DNA of 64,000 nt, taken from contig JANXDH010000004.1 of assembly GCA_025059745.1 (NCBI GenBank), positions 597,646 through 661,645 of the forward strand, given 5' to 3'. The notes beneath the pieces are model-generated. The model did no database searches. It was given only the letters and a program-made list of their open reading frames with translations, and was not told the origin of the DNA. The position numbers were made by a program, and so were the translations under genes. The DNA comes from Aigarchaeota archaeon (GTDB lineage Archaea; Thermoproteota; Nitrososphaeria_A; Caldarchaeales; Calditenuaceae). Shown here piece by piece: positions 42,758 through 51,172 of the stretch. Position 1 is the first letter of the stretch; each line of letters opens with the position of its first letter.

Positions 42758-43741
42758 TCAGGTGAATTTAGCTAAGTGCTGTATCCTCTTTGCCGGGTTG
42801 GGGTGGGTGCTGAAGAGATCGCTCCATACGCTCGGCTTTGCCCTCATGAGGGCCTCTATCGTCTGATCGATGTCGACCCCGCCCTCGATCGCCCTCTCCG
42901 GATCGGTGATGAAGAACATCTTGAGGGTGGCTGCCTCGTGCCTCTTCTCAGGCCTTATCCTGCCCGAGAGCGTCATTATTCTCACCAGTCCTCTCTGTAA
43001 CTTCTTCGCACCTCTATCCACCGTCAACGCTGCGTGAGTGTCCGCGAAGTACTCCCTTATCCTGCTCATGTAGAAGACGAAAATGTTGAAGATGAAACTC
43101 AGAGCTATCAGACCCATTCCCATCAGGACGGGATACGCAGAGCCACCGTTCCTCCTATCCCCTCCGAAGAGCCCGGAGTAGTAGAGTGTCATCCCGACGT
43201 AGTATATCACCGCGGGGAGCAGACTTATCATCAGCATGACAACGACGTCTCTGTGTTTCAGGTGGCCCACCTCGTGGGCTAGGACGGCCTCCACCTCGTC
43301 ACGAGGCATTCTGTTCAATAGCTCCTTGGTAACCGCCACCATCGGCCCTGTCAGCGGGCTGCCGTAGGCGAACGCGTTAGGCACCTCGATCTCCGCTATC
43401 CCTATCTTGGGCGTGCGGCGCAGTCCGCTCTTTGCGGCGAGTTGCTCTACAGCGCTGTACAGCCAAGCGTGGTCGACCCTGTCCGCCTCTTTGACGCGGT
43501 AGACGGAGTTTATGATGTAGGGGCCGAAGAGCCACTGGACGACGTTGAGCAACACCACCATACCTATAACTCCGTATATGTAGAATGTCGGCAGTCCCAT
43601 GTAGAGTATGAGTGCCGTCAGGACAAGCGCGGATATCCCGACCACGGCCATCCAGACGCCAAGCATTCCCAACCTTAGACCTATGAGGGAGACCCTCACG
43701 CCCTGAAACCTACCACCTGAGGACAGATCTCCAGACGACAT
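42758..43741 (-). CDS. htpX: HtpX-type M48 membrane zinc protease
   Basis: 327 residues with four hydrophobic segments (two near residues 15-75, two near 165-230). The zinc motif HEVGHLKHRD is at about residue 155 and the third ligand is in MSRIREYFADTHAAL. HtpX degrades misfolded membrane proteins, with the active site on the cytoplasmic face. The start is ATG 43741. The stop abuts the proS stop tail to tail. The C-terminal DLFSTHPNPAKRIQHL is the usual HPP-like motif of the M48 family. Confidence 0.94.
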   Translation of the reverse strand: MSSGDLSSGGRFQGVRVSLIGLRLGMLGVWMAVVGISALVLTALILYMGLPTFYIYGVIGMVVLLNVVQWLFGPYIINSVYRVKEADRVDHAWLYSAVEQLAAKSGLRRTPKIGIAEIEVPNAFAYGSPLTGPMVAVTKELLNRMPRDEVEAVLAHEVGHLKHRDVVVMLMISLLPAVIYYVGMTLYYSGLFGGDRRNGGSAYPVLMGMGLIALSFIFNIFVFYMSRIREYFADTHAALTVDRGAKKLQRGLVRIMTLSGRIRPEKRHEAATLKMFFITDPERAIEGGVDIDQTIEALMRAKPSVWSDLFSTHPNPAKRIQHLAKFT

Positions 43742-43797
43742 GGTCCCTTAACATACTATCCGTTGAGGTCTCTATTAAACTGATACCCACTAAGCAT

Positions 43798-44085
43798 TTA
43801 AATGAGCTCTGCCGGCGGCTTCCTCTCGTCCCTAGACCTGACTTTGAGCACGCCGTAGTGGACCGCGCAGGAGATGCAGAGGTTCTCGACGACGGTGTTC
43901 TCCGCGATGTACGCACCCATCTTCTTCAACTCCTTGGCGAGGTCCCTCCCGACCAGAGAGACGCGCCTCGTTACCCTCTGGGTCTTACTCCTCGGTACGA
44001 AGGCCCCGCAGTTATCGCACTGGACGGTCGGCTCGGTGCCCTTCTGACCCTTCGCCCTCCCACGGTTCTTCCTCTTAAATGGCAA
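43798..44085 (-). CDS. rps26e: 30S ribosomal protein eS26
   Basis: 95 residues. The N-terminus PFKRKNRGRAKGQKG, the zinc pair CDNCGAFVPRSK, VTRRVS and the second pair CISCAVHYGVLKVRSRDERK match eS26, which sits at the mRNA exit channel. It is present in eukaryotes and TACK/Asgard archaea but absent from Euryarchaeota, so it is a useful taxon marker. The start is TTG 44085. Confidence 0.95.
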   Translation of the reverse strand: MPFKRKNRGRAKGQKGTEPTVQCDNCGAFVPRSKTQRVTRRVSLVGRDLAKELKKMGAYIAENTVVENLCISCAVHYGVLKVRSRDERKPPAELI

Positions 44086-44122
44086 CCCAAGATAGAAGCT
44101 GAGACCTCAGATATATAGCTTG

Positions 44123-44656
44123 TCACACGTGACGGATACGGTCCACCCGCCCCTCCGAGCCACAGCACTCCTTCCACTTCATCAACTCATAGACAGAGGA
44201 CTCTTGGACCCGCTCGATCGATCCCGGTCTCAACCTCCTTATGTGCTCTATCGCCTCCTGAGGTCTCAGGCCGTTCTTGTGGACCATGTAGGCAGCTAGC
44301 ACCGTACCGGTACGGCCCTTTCCCGCCGCACAGTGGACCAAGACCCTCCTCTTCGATGCTATTGACCGATCGATGAACTCCAACGCGGACAGCAACTGGT
44401 CCAGAGTGGGCTTTGTGTGGTTCCTCACCGGGATGTGCATGTACTCTATATCGAGCCCGTCCAGGAGGTCCTTCCTGAGTGGGTCCTCGGTGAGCGAGAG
44501 CACCGACGATATGCCTTGGTTGCGAAGCCAGACCATCTGACGTCTAGACTTGGGCTCGCCTGAGCCCGCGAGGTGATCTGAGACCCAACCGAAGCGTGGC
44601 GGTCTGTTCACGAATAGCGACAGGACCCTCCTGTAAAACTCGCCGATACCGTCCAT
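44123..44656 (-). CDS. Dual-specificity/tyrosine phosphatase
   Basis: 177 residues. The catalytic P-loop is VHCAAGKGRTGT (CX5R), with the general acid region in the preceding loop around PVRNHTKPT. The layout (single small domain) fits archaeal protein phosphatases with tyrosine or dual specificity. A start at ATG 44656 directly abuts the stop of the hypothetical gene upstream, so the two are coupled. Its substrates are unknown. Confidence 0.9.
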   Translation of the reverse strand: MDGIGEFYRRVLSLFVNRPPRFGWVSDHLAGSGEPKSRRQMVWLRNQGISSVLSLTEDPLRKDLLDGLDIEYMHIPVRNHTKPTLDQLLSALEFIDRSIASKRRVLVHCAAGKGRTGTVLAAYMVHKNGLRPQEAIEHIRRLRPGSIERVQESSVYELMKWKECCGSEGRVDRIRHV

Positions 44657-45394
44657 CTATTGGGACTCCCCCTTTAGGACCTCGAGCAGCCTCCTGAACG
44701 ACTCGTCCAGCTTGTGGATATGAGCGATGCCCTCGCCCTCCTCCAATATGTATGCATCTATGGAGGTCCTGTTCATCCTCTTGAATGAGAGCAGCTTCGG
44801 CAGCCCCACGACCAGCTCGTAGCTCCCCTTTCCGCTCTCCTTGACGTATATCGGACCGAAGAGATCCGCGATCTGCTCGATGTACTCCGCGAAATCGCTG
44901 ACTTGATCGACCGAGACTCCCTCTGGGAGTTTTATCGCCTCGACCGGGATCGTGAAGACAGGACGCGAGGACGTGCACTCGACCGCGATGGACCGAACTA
45001 TCCGCCACTCCCTCAACCTCAACCTGTCGCGCTCCTTCAGGTACCCGTGCCACCACTTCAGGCTCTCCTCTATTATGTGCGCGAACTCACGTCCCACATC
45101 CACGTCTATCTCCGAGGGACCGTCGTGTACCAGCTCCAGCACTACGTGTTTCCTCAGTAGGTCCGTACGTCTCTCAGCGGCCATCAGATCAGGTTTAACC
45201 CTAGTTACAGTAATGTTCAAGAACACCTCGTTACCCTCGTTGTCTCTCCCTAGGCTGAGCCTGAACGTCGATTGGGGCACCGACGCGGACTTCTCCAGCA
45301 CGAAGCTCCTAAGCCTCTCGAGGATGACGTGAGTGTAGATAAGTTGCCCGATCTTCGACTCGAGCTCCTCGGACGAACCACTCACCCGGCCCAC
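44657..45394 (-). CDS. Hypothetical protein coupled to the phosphatase
   Basis: 245 residues, not recognised. The sequence is highly charged with alternating beta-like and helical parts (FRLSLGRDNEGNEVFLNITVTRV, then EFAHIIEESLKWWHGYLKERDRLRLREW and VDQVSDFAEYIEQIADLFG). It has no signal peptide, membrane segment or clear metal motif. It ends exactly where the phosphatase starts and lies 28 nt downstream of a 54-codon ORF, so all three probably form one operon. It could be a regulator or target of the phosphatase; this is only inference from position. Confidence 0.65.
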   Translation of the reverse strand: MGRVSGSSEELESKIGQLIYTHVILERLRSFVLEKSASVPQSTFRLSLGRDNEGNEVFLNITVTRVKPDLMAAERRTDLLRKHVVLELVHDGPSEIDVDVGREFAHIIEESLKWWHGYLKERDRLRLREWRIVRSIAVECTSSRPVFTIPVEAIKLPEGVSVDQVSDFAEYIEQIADLFGPIYVKESGKGSYELVVGLPKLLSFKRMNRTSIDAYILEEGEGIAHIHKLDESFRRLLEVLKGESQ

Positions 45395-45422
45395 CTGTGG
45401 TCGCTTACCGTTTCACCGGTCC

Positions 45423-45587
45423 TTAGGGCGCTCTCTCGATATATTTCAGAGCACCGATCCTTATCGAGGGGTGGTGGAGAAAATTGTACTCGTTTATCAC
45501 CGGCATGAGGGTCGTCTCACAGATCGGGATGTATTCCGACTCAACGAGCAAATCCTCGCTCTCTAACTCCTCCAGGACTGTTCGCAT
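45423..45587 (-). CDS. Small protein, 54 residues (below the ORF-track cutoff)
   Basis: The minus strand encodes MRTVLEELESEDLLVESEYI followed by 34 more residues, ending IGALKYIERAP. The ATG at 45587 lies 27 nt from a TATA box (GTTAATATATCT), ideal for a leaderless message. The codon use and balanced acidic/hydrophobic pattern resemble the neighbours. It is followed by the coupled hypothetical-phosphatase pair after 28 nt. I recognise no family. It may form a small helical adaptor. Confidence 0.6.
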   Translation of the reverse strand: MRTVLEELESEDLLVESEYIPICETTLMPVINEYNFLHHPSIRIGALKYIERAP

Positions 45588-45608
45588 CTGGTGTATTATG
45601 GCCTACCT

Positions 45609-45620
45609 AGATATATTAAC
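45609..45620 (-). promoter_or_regulatory. TATA box overlapping the hisD stop codon
   Basis: On the minus strand GTTAATATATCT is centred 27 nt before ATG 45587 and contains the TAA stop of hisD, so the small-protein operon starts inside the end of the preceding gene. Confidence 0.55.
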
Positions 45621-46995
45621 TTTTCTTAGACACCCTCGATCGGCCCCTCGCTCTAACGCCGAGACCTACGAAATTAGCCCTGGACCGGTACGCCTCAGCG
45701 TGTGAGGGGAAGCCCTCGTGTTCGGCGAGCGTCAGAACGGTCTCGTAGAGCGCCCTGTACCCCCTGACACCTCTGAGCTCCTCGACGGTCGGTCTCTTCA
45801 GGAAGTTGTCAACGCTCAGACCCGAGTAGAACCTCGCGTAGCCTCCCGTTGGAAGAGTAGAGTTGGGTCCTATGCCATAACTACCCGCGACGCTCGGAGT
45901 GTTCATGCAGAGGGTCCCGAAGTTCCTCAGGACTCTCCGGTATCTCCTGAATATCCTTGAGGCATGCCTGCTATCTATGACGAGGTGCTCCGGGGCGAAC
46001 TCGTTGACGAATCTGATGGCAGACTCGAGGTCTCTGCAGACTACTATGGCGCTCCTCTCTCTCTGCTGAATCAGGTACTCCTTCCTCGGCGGGGTTAGAC
46101 TCTCGACCATCTCCTCGAGCTTTTCCGCGACTCTCAATGCGAAGTCCTCTGAAGTGCAGACCAGTACAGCCGTCGAATCAGGTCCGTGTTCGGCCTCGTT
46201 GAGGAAGTCCCAACACACTACTTCCAACGGCAGGGTGCCATCAGTCAAGACGAGCGACTCGCTGGGGCCCGCGGGGATATCCGTCCTCACGACGTCCCTG
46301 ACCAGCTCCTTCGCAAGGTAAGTGAAAGGTCCTCCAGGTCCGGCTATACAATCGACACGTCTGATTCTCTGGGTACCGTATGCTAGCGCGGCGACTGCGT
46401 GGGCTCCCCCCATGACGTAGAACTCCGTGGCTCCAGACATCTGACCTGCCACCAGAGTGGCCGGCTCGATCGCCATCTCACCGTCCCAGGGCGGTGATGC
46501 TAGCACGATCCGGTCGACCCCCGCGACCTTAGCAGGCACGGCGACCATCACGGCTACCGAGGGATAAGCGGCCTTGCCCGCAGGCACGTAGAGGCCTGCT
46601 GAGTCGAGGGGGATGACCAATTGTCCAGCCCGGACACCCCTCTCTATCTCTACGAAGAACGGCTTAGGCATCTGGAGCCTGTGGAACTTCATGACGTTCC
46701 TGACCATGTGCCTTATGGCGCTTACCACTCTCCTGTCCAGTCTCTTGTACGCCTTACCGATCATCTCCCTCTTGACTAAGATCTCGTCGGCCCTCACTCT
46801 CCGTCCCAACTGCTCAGAGAGGAACTCCGCGATCGAGTCATCACCCCTCCTCCTCACGTCTTCGACGATCTCCCTCACCCGCTTCAGCAGGTCCTCTGAG
46901 AAGGTCCTACCGCGATCAATTATCGCCGAGCGTCGCTCGCCGTCTAGCTCCTCGAGACGGACGACTTGGAAAAGGGAAGAGACCTTCCTGCTCAA
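45616..46995 (-). CDS. hisD: Histidinol dehydrogenase
   Basis: 459 residues. It performs the last two oxidations of histidine synthesis with NAD and zinc. Motifs: IPLDSAGLYVPAGKAAYPSV, VDCIAGPGG, IPAGPSESLVL, the zinc region NEAEHGPDS, the catalytic pair NEFAPEHL, GGYARFYSGLSVDNFLKR, and AEHEGFPSHAEAY with the other zinc ligands. The C-terminal 20 residues are a basic extension beyond the family end. The gene lies 11 nt after uL5 at the end of the ribosomal operon, not with the other his genes 14 kb away. Confidence 0.95.
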   Translation of the reverse strand: MSRKVSSLFQVVRLEELDGERRSAIIDRGRTFSEDLLKRVREIVEDVRRRGDDSIAEFLSEQLGRRVRADEILVKREMIGKAYKRLDRRVVSAIRHMVRNVMKFHRLQMPKPFFVEIERGVRAGQLVIPLDSAGLYVPAGKAAYPSVAVMVAVPAKVAGVDRIVLASPPWDGEMAIEPATLVAGQMSGATEFYVMGGAHAVAALAYGTQRIRRVDCIAGPGGPFTYLAKELVRDVVRTDIPAGPSESLVLTDGTLPLEVVCWDFLNEAEHGPDSTAVLVCTSEDFALRVAEKLEEMVESLTPPRKEYLIQQRERSAIVVCRDLESAIRFVNEFAPEHLVIDSRHASRIFRRYRRVLRNFGTLCMNTPSVAGSYGIGPNSTLPTGGYARFYSGLSVDNFLKRPTVEELRGVRGYRALYETVLTLAEHEGFPSHAEAYRSRANFVGLGVRARGRSRVSKKS

Positions 46996-47005
46996 CTGAC
47001 CCCCA

Positions 47006-47536
47006 TCATCCGGGTAGGACTTCCACGCCGAACTGCTCTCTGAGGTACGTCACCGTCTCCTCTCTCGTCAGTCTATGAGATCTGGGTATCCTCCTAGGCA
47101 TCTTGCTCCTGTAGAGGACTCGGTGCCCCGACCTACCTAGGTGGACTGTGACGTCCATGCCTATTATACCCAGCTCCGGGTTATATCTCATCCCAGGTAT
47201 GTCCAAGTGCTCCTTGATGCCGAATGAGACGTTGCCGAACTCGTCTATGCTGCTCTCCTTTATTCTGTAGTTCACCGCGCTCAGTGCCCTCTTCAGGAAC
47301 TCCACGGCCCTCTCCTTCCTGACCGTCACCATCACCGCGATCGGCTCGCCCTTGTGTATCCCGAAACCCTTCACGGTCTTCTTTGCGCGTCGTATGGAGG
47401 GCTTCTGTCCGGTCAGCTCCTCGATTATCTTACTGGCCCTCTCGAGCCTCGCAGCACCCTCTCCTATCGAGGAGTTGACGACGACCTTGAGCAGCCTCAC
47501 CCTACGCATGGGGTTATCTAGGGCAACCTCACCCAT
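47006..47536 (-). CDS. rpl5: 50S ribosomal protein uL5
   Basis: 176 residues. It binds 5S rRNA. Family blocks: MRRVRLLKVVVNSSIGEGAARLERASKIIEELTGQKPSIRRAKKTVKGFGIHKGEPIAVMVTVRKE, FGNVSFGIKEHLDIPGMRYNPELGIIGMDVTVHLGR, and the C-terminal RIPRSHRLTREETVTYLREQFGVEV. It overlaps eS4 by 19 nt. In most archaea uS14, uS8 and uL6 follow; here hisD follows instead. Confidence 0.97.
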   Translation of the reverse strand: MGEVALDNPMRRVRLLKVVVNSSIGEGAARLERASKIIEELTGQKPSIRRAKKTVKGFGIHKGEPIAVMVTVRKERAVEFLKRALSAVNYRIKESSIDEFGNVSFGIKEHLDIPGMRYNPELGIIGMDVTVHLGRSGHRVLYRSKMPRRIPRSHRLTREETVTYLREQFGVEVLPG

Positions 47537-48237
47537 GACCTCTCATCACCCACGACCATAACATGGGATAGAAGGGTCGAGACGCTTCCAGTTTGACCTC
47601 TGAGCGTCAGTATCTTGCGTGCGGGGTACTGAAGGGTCCTATCTATCTTGGTTATCACGCCGTGGAGCCCTCTCTTGCCGCCCCTGATTACTAGACCGTA
47701 CTTGCCCTCCGTCATAGGTAGGTGATCCAATACTTGCTGGTCTGACAATCGTACTTTCAGAGTGTCTCCGACCTTCACCTTACGACCTGCATCGATATCG
47801 GCCCCCCTGTAGATCAGGTTCTTTCCGTCATGTAACGTGAGTTGCAGACCGCCCCCCTTCACGTGCTGCTTCCTTATGACCATGCAGAGCTTGTGATCGG
47901 CCTCCTCGGGATCTATCTCTATCACCTCGAGGCCCTTGCCGGTAACGGGAAGCAACCTGTAATGCTTCTCGAGACTCTTGATGTAAATGACGTCCATCAG
48001 CCCCACCGGGTAGTGGTAGTCCTTTACCACCTTTCCATCGACCGAGACCTCGCCCCAGTTTAGCACGAACTTAACCTCCCTCAGAGAGGCCGCGAGGTTT
48101 AACTTGTCACGCAGTAAGATGGCGACCGGTATACTCTCCCTCAACGAGTGAGGTCCAGCGACAGGCCTGACGATGAACTTCTTTCGCTTCCTTGGTACCT
48201 TGAACTCAACCGGTGCAGCCAATCTCTTGAGGTGCAC
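47518..48237 (-). CDS. rps4e: 30S ribosomal protein eS4
   Basis: 239 residues. The N-terminus HLKRLAAPVEFKVPRKRKKFIVRPVAGPHSLRESIPVAILLRDKLNLA is the eS4 signature, followed by the S4-like RNA-binding part and a KOW region near KYGLVIRGGKRGLHGVITKI. The protein is specific to archaea and eukaryotes. The start shares one base with the uL24 stop and the 3' end overlaps uL5, the standard archaeal order. Confidence 0.97.
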   Translation of the reverse strand: MHLKRLAAPVEFKVPRKRKKFIVRPVAGPHSLRESIPVAILLRDKLNLAASLREVKFVLNWGEVSVDGKVVKDYHYPVGLMDVIYIKSLEKHYRLLPVTGKGLEVIEIDPEEADHKLCMVIRKQHVKGGGLQLTLHDGKNLIYRGADIDAGRKVKVGDTLKVRLSDQQVLDHLPMTEGKYGLVIRGGKRGLHGVITKIDRTLQYPARKILTLRGQTGSVSTLLSHVMVVGDERSWVRLP

Positions 48238-48611
48238 TACCGCTCACCGTTCGATGTCTTCGCCGCCCCCTCATCTAGGGACTTCTTCCTGTATTCGTCA
48301 TCAAGGTTCAGCTGCATTAACATAGTGTTGCTGGCGTGGACAGGCACATTGACGTTGGTCCCATCGGCTTTCTTCCTCGTCAGTCCCTCGATGTAAACGA
48401 ATCCCCTGCTTCTATCAACCCTGATTATCTTCCCCTCCACGCCCCTGTACTCCCCCCTCATGACCTTGACGGTGTCCCCGACCCTTGCCGGGAGGGACCT
48501 GCATCGATACTTCTCTCGGAGCGTCACGGAGAGGTGCACAGTGATCGACTTCGAGCGTAGATCGGTGGTGCGACCGGGACCGCTACGTTGAACCTTAACT
48601 CCCGACGTCAC
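48237..48611 (-). CDS. rpl24: 50S ribosomal protein uL24
   Basis: 124 residues. HLSVTLREKYRCRSLPARVGDTVKVMRGEYRGVEGKIIRVDRSRGFVYIEGLTRKKADGTNVNVPVHASNTMLMQLNLDDEYR carries the KOW motif (VGDTVKVMRGEYRGVEGKI) of uL24, an early assembly protein of the large subunit. It shares one base with eS4 and lies 9 nt after uL14. Confidence 0.97.
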   Translation of the reverse strand: MTSGVKVQRSGPGRTTDLRSKSITVHLSVTLREKYRCRSLPARVGDTVKVMRGEYRGVEGKIIRVDRSRGFVYIEGLTRKKADGTNVNVPVHASNTMLMQLNLDDEYRKKSLDEGAAKTSNGER

Positions 48612-48620
48612 ATCGACCCC

Positions 48621-49055
48621 CTAGATTATTATTCCCGCTATGTTGGCGATCTTCGCCCACCTCTCTGCGGCCTCCTTCGCCACCGGCCCCCTAATCTCCG
48701 AGGCCTTCACGTCACCCTCAGGCGTCACGAGAACTGCCGCTGTGTCCTCGAACATGATCCAAGTCCCATCGGGCCTCCGGTAAGGTTTTCTCTGCCTTAT
48801 TATGATCGCATGCATTGGCTTACCTCTCAGTTCAGCGTTCCCCTTCTTCACAGTAACAGCGACCAGGTCTCCCACACCTGCAGCGGGTTGCCTCCTCAGC
48901 CTCTGCTTGAAACCTAAGACCTGTATGACCCTCAACTCCTGAGCTCCGGAATTATCGGAGCAGTGTATGTACGCGCCCTTCGTGATCGTCCGGGGTACAT
49001 CGGGTACCCTGAGTAAGGTCCCTACCTCCGCGACCGCTCTGGACCTCTTACTCAC
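48621..49055 (-). CDS. rpl14: 50S ribosomal protein uL14
   Basis: 144 residues. The blocks ITKGAYIHCSDNSGAQELRVIQVLGFKQRLRRQPAAGVGDLVAVTVKKGNAELRGKPMHAIIIRQRKPYRRPDGTWIMFEDTAAVLVTPEGDVKASEIRGPVAKEAAERWAKIANIAGIII identify uL14, which contacts the small subunit and the factor site. It is a little longer at the N-terminus than most archaeal copies. It overlaps uS17 by 4 nt. Confidence 0.97.
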   Translation of the reverse strand: MSKRSRAVAEVGTLLRVPDVPRTITKGAYIHCSDNSGAQELRVIQVLGFKQRLRRQPAAGVGDLVAVTVKKGNAELRGKPMHAIIIRQRKPYRRPDGTWIMFEDTAAVLVTPEGDVKASEIRGPVAKEAAERWAKIANIAGIII

Positions 49056-49402
49056 GTAGACTCACCCCTCGTGAGCCTCTCGATGACCACGAAACTTATG
49101 GTCTTGCTGATCGGTCTGCACTCGGCCACCCTCACCGTGTCGTTCACGCTCGCGTCTATGCAGGGAGGTAGGTGGGCTGGTATCCTGGTCCTCCGCCTCT
49201 CATACCTCTTGTATTTCTTAATGAATTGGACGTATTCTCTCTCGATGACCACAGAGTTCTTCATCAACCTCTTCAGAACTCTACCCACGAGCAGTACCCC
49301 CCTTACCTTGAGGTGACCGTGAAAGGGACATTTGATATCTTTACAGGTAGAGGGTGGGGGGTTGACTGGAACTCCTATATTCCTCGTTTCGCGGGACATC
49401 AT
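49052..49402 (-). CDS. rps17: 30S ribosomal protein uS17
   Basis: 116 residues of the archaeal form: NIGVPVNPPPSTCKDIKCPFHGHLKVRGVLLVGRVLKRLMKNSVVIEREYVQFIKKYKRYERRRTRIPAHLPPCIDASVNDTVRVAECRPISKTISFVVIE. The N-terminal cysteine-containing extension is typical. The start is 51 nt after the Rpp29 stop, and the 3' end overlaps uL14. Confidence 0.97.
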   Translation of the reverse strand: MMSRETRNIGVPVNPPPSTCKDIKCPFHGHLKVRGVLLVGRVLKRLMKNSVVIEREYVQFIKKYKRYERRRTRIPAHLPPCIDASVNDTVRVAECRPISKTISFVVIERLTRGEST

Positions 49403-49453
49403 CTTGCTGTCGTGCTGAACGTCTAAATGCTAAGAGGACGATATTAAGGTAAT

Positions 49454-49747
49454 TCAGGTGACCTTGATCCACATCCTCTTCTGAGCCCTTACGCGGTCTG
49501 CAGGGCGGCCTATCAAATACCTCCCATCCGCACCTATCCGTTCACCCTCGGTTAACGTGATTATCAGCCTGAATCCAGCCTTGGGTAATCTGACCACCTT
49601 CCCGTCCTCAGTCCTCAGCCAGATCATGTTCTTTGTCTCCTCTATCACGGTACCTGAGAAGACCCTCGAGCCGTCCAAGGATACCACCCTCGCCTTGTAA
49701 CCCACCAGTGATATGGGTATCCTGATCCGCCGGGTACCTCCCTGCAT
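49454..49747 (-). CDS. rnp1: Ribonuclease P protein component 1 (Rpp29/Pop4)
   Basis: 97 residues, Sm-like fold of RNase P subunit Rpp29: ISLVGYKARVVSLDGSRVFSGTVIEETKNMIWLRTEDGKVVRLPKAGFRLIITL. It binds the specificity part of RNase P RNA, which matures tRNA 5' ends. Its place between uL29 and uS17 is conserved across archaea. The ATG at 49747 shares one base with the uL29 stop. Confidence 0.95.
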   Translation of the reverse strand: MQGGTRRIRIPISLVGYKARVVSLDGSRVFSGTVIEETKNMIWLRTEDGKVVRLPKAGFRLIITLTEGERIGADGRYLIGRPADRVRAQKRMWIKVT

Positions 49748-49953
49748 CAGGCCTTTCCTTCTCTTTCTCTTAGAACCGTGAGTATCCTAGCTATTCGCCT
49801 CCTTATTGTCCTGACGTTAGAGGGCTTCTCCACCGACCCTCCAGAGAGGATCCTGGACCGCAGGTTCCTTAGCTCCGTCCTCAGTTCGACAAGCTCCCCC
49901 CTCAACTCCTCATCGCTCTTATTCCTTATCTCGGTCATGACTCTCTTCGTCAT
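49747..49953 (-). CDS. rpl29: 50S ribosomal protein uL29
   Basis: 68 residues, two long helices: MTEIRNKSDEELRGELVELRTELRNLRSRILSGGSVEKPSNVRTIRRRIARILTVLREREG. It sits at the peptide exit and is a docking site for secretion and folding factors. It overlaps uS3 by 4 nt and Rpp29 by 1 nt. Confidence 0.96.
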   Translation of the reverse strand: MTKRVMTEIRNKSDEELRGELVELRTELRNLRSRILSGGSVEKPSNVRTIRRRIARILTVLREREGKA

Positions 49954-50561
49954 TGGCCGCTCGCCTCTTCGCGTACCTTGACCTCCTCTGGGAGTGGAGC
50001 GTCTGGAGGATATATCCTCACCTTTACGCCGAATACGCCGGTTGGGAGTTTGACATCTGCTATACCAACCTTGACGTACTTCATCGCGAACTCACCGGAT
50101 TTGGGTAGAATGCCGGCAGAGTACTTCTCTGACTTAGAACGGGCCGACGTTAACTTCCCGCTTATCACGACCTCCGCACCCCGAGCGCCTGCGTCTACGA
50201 TCCTTCGTAGCGCCCAGAAGGCTACACGCCTCCACTTGACACCGCTACTTATCGCTGATGCGATCCTCTGTGCCATCAGGGATGGGTTCAGCTCTGGTAA
50301 CTCGATCTCGGAGACAGAGATCTGGATGTTCTCGAGGCCGAACCGCTCCTCCAGCTCCTTCTGCAGGTTCTTTATGACCCGGCCCTTGGAACCTATGACC
50401 AAGCCAGGCCTCATGGAGTATATGACCATCCGCGCGCCGAGTGGGGTGAACGAGAGGTCGACGTTGGCCAGTAACGCGTCCTTCAGGTAGTTCCTGACGA
50501 ACTCCTCTACGTTCTGTTTCCTGTGCTTCTTCTGGAGCGTCACTATGACTGAGGTCGGCAT
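49950..50561 (-). CDS. rpsC: 30S ribosomal protein uS3
   Basis: 203 residues. The KH domain (GARMVIYSMRPGLVIGSKGRVIKNLQKELEERFGLENIQISVSEIELPELNPSLMAQRIASAISSGVKWRRVAFWALRRIVDAGARGAEVVISGKL) and the C-terminal SARSKSEKYSAGILPKSGEFAMKYVKVGIADVKLPTGVFGVKVRIYPPDA are diagnostic. It lines the mRNA entry channel. It begins with ATG 50561, 72 nt after uL22. Confidence 0.97.
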   Translation of the reverse strand: MPTSVIVTLQKKHRKQNVEEFVRNYLKDALLANVDLSFTPLGARMVIYSMRPGLVIGSKGRVIKNLQKELEERFGLENIQISVSEIELPELNPSLMAQRIASAISSGVKWRRVAFWALRRIVDAGARGAEVVISGKLTSARSKSEKYSAGILPKSGEFAMKYVKVGIADVKLPTGVFGVKVRIYPPDAPLPEEVKVREEASGQ

Positions 50562-50633
50562 CGCCTACACCGGGATCATATTGCGGCTCGTATTATACTT
50601 TAGCATCATCCGGAACCGGAGACCCAGCGTCAC

Positions 50634-51089
50634 CTATACCTGAGTGGCGGCCAGCTCTATGTGGACGAGTACCTTGTTCCTCGGGGATGCCCTGCCGAAT
50701 GCTCTCGGCGTGAACCTCTTTAACGCGCGTCCCTTGTGCGATACGGCGTGCGTTATAACCAACCTTTCTGGATCGAGGCCTTTGAATTCCGCGTTGGCAG
50801 AGAGCGAATCAAGGAGTTTCAGGAGGTGTCTGGCGGCCTTCACAGGATACCCACCAGGCCCCCTCACTCCCCTTCGATGCGCCCTCAGCTTCTTGTATCT
50901 CCTATAGGGTACGGCCTCCTCACCCTCAACGACCCTCTCGAGGTACTCCCTCGCCTTGACCACCCTCATGCCTTTTATTGCGTTACACACCTCACGAGTC
51001 CATTTCGGTGAGAGGTCGACCTCCCTGAGACTGGCCTTAACGGTCGTCATGGGGTCCAGACCAGTTATCGAGTACCCCCACCTCGGCAT
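50634..51089 (-). CDS. rpl22: 50S ribosomal protein uL22
   Basis: 151 residues: MPRWGYSITGLDPMTTVKASLREVDLSPKWTREVCNAIKGMRVVKAREYLERVVEGEEAVPYRRYKKLRAHRRGV and the C-terminal hairpin VSHKGRALKRFTPRAFGRASPRNKVLVHIELA, which lines the exit tunnel. It is the first gene of this ribosomal block, with a TATA-like TTTATAT on the minus strand about 33 nt upstream. The uS19 gene that normally precedes it is elsewhere. Confidence 0.97.
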   Translation of the reverse strand: MPRWGYSITGLDPMTTVKASLREVDLSPKWTREVCNAIKGMRVVKAREYLERVVEGEEAVPYRRYKKLRAHRRGVRGPGGYPVKAARHLLKLLDSLSANAEFKGLDPERLVITHAVSHKGRALKRFTPRAFGRASPRNKVLVHIELAATQV

Positions 51090-51172
51090 CTCGATCTATC
51101 CCGAGAGATAGGGATTACGATATAAATTCTACACGCTCTGACACATCACGCCTTAATAGTAACAAGGTTATC

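Noticed and set aside
49978-50490. 170-residue plus-strand ORF
   Set aside because: It is the antisense of uS3; no independent promoter or family likeness.
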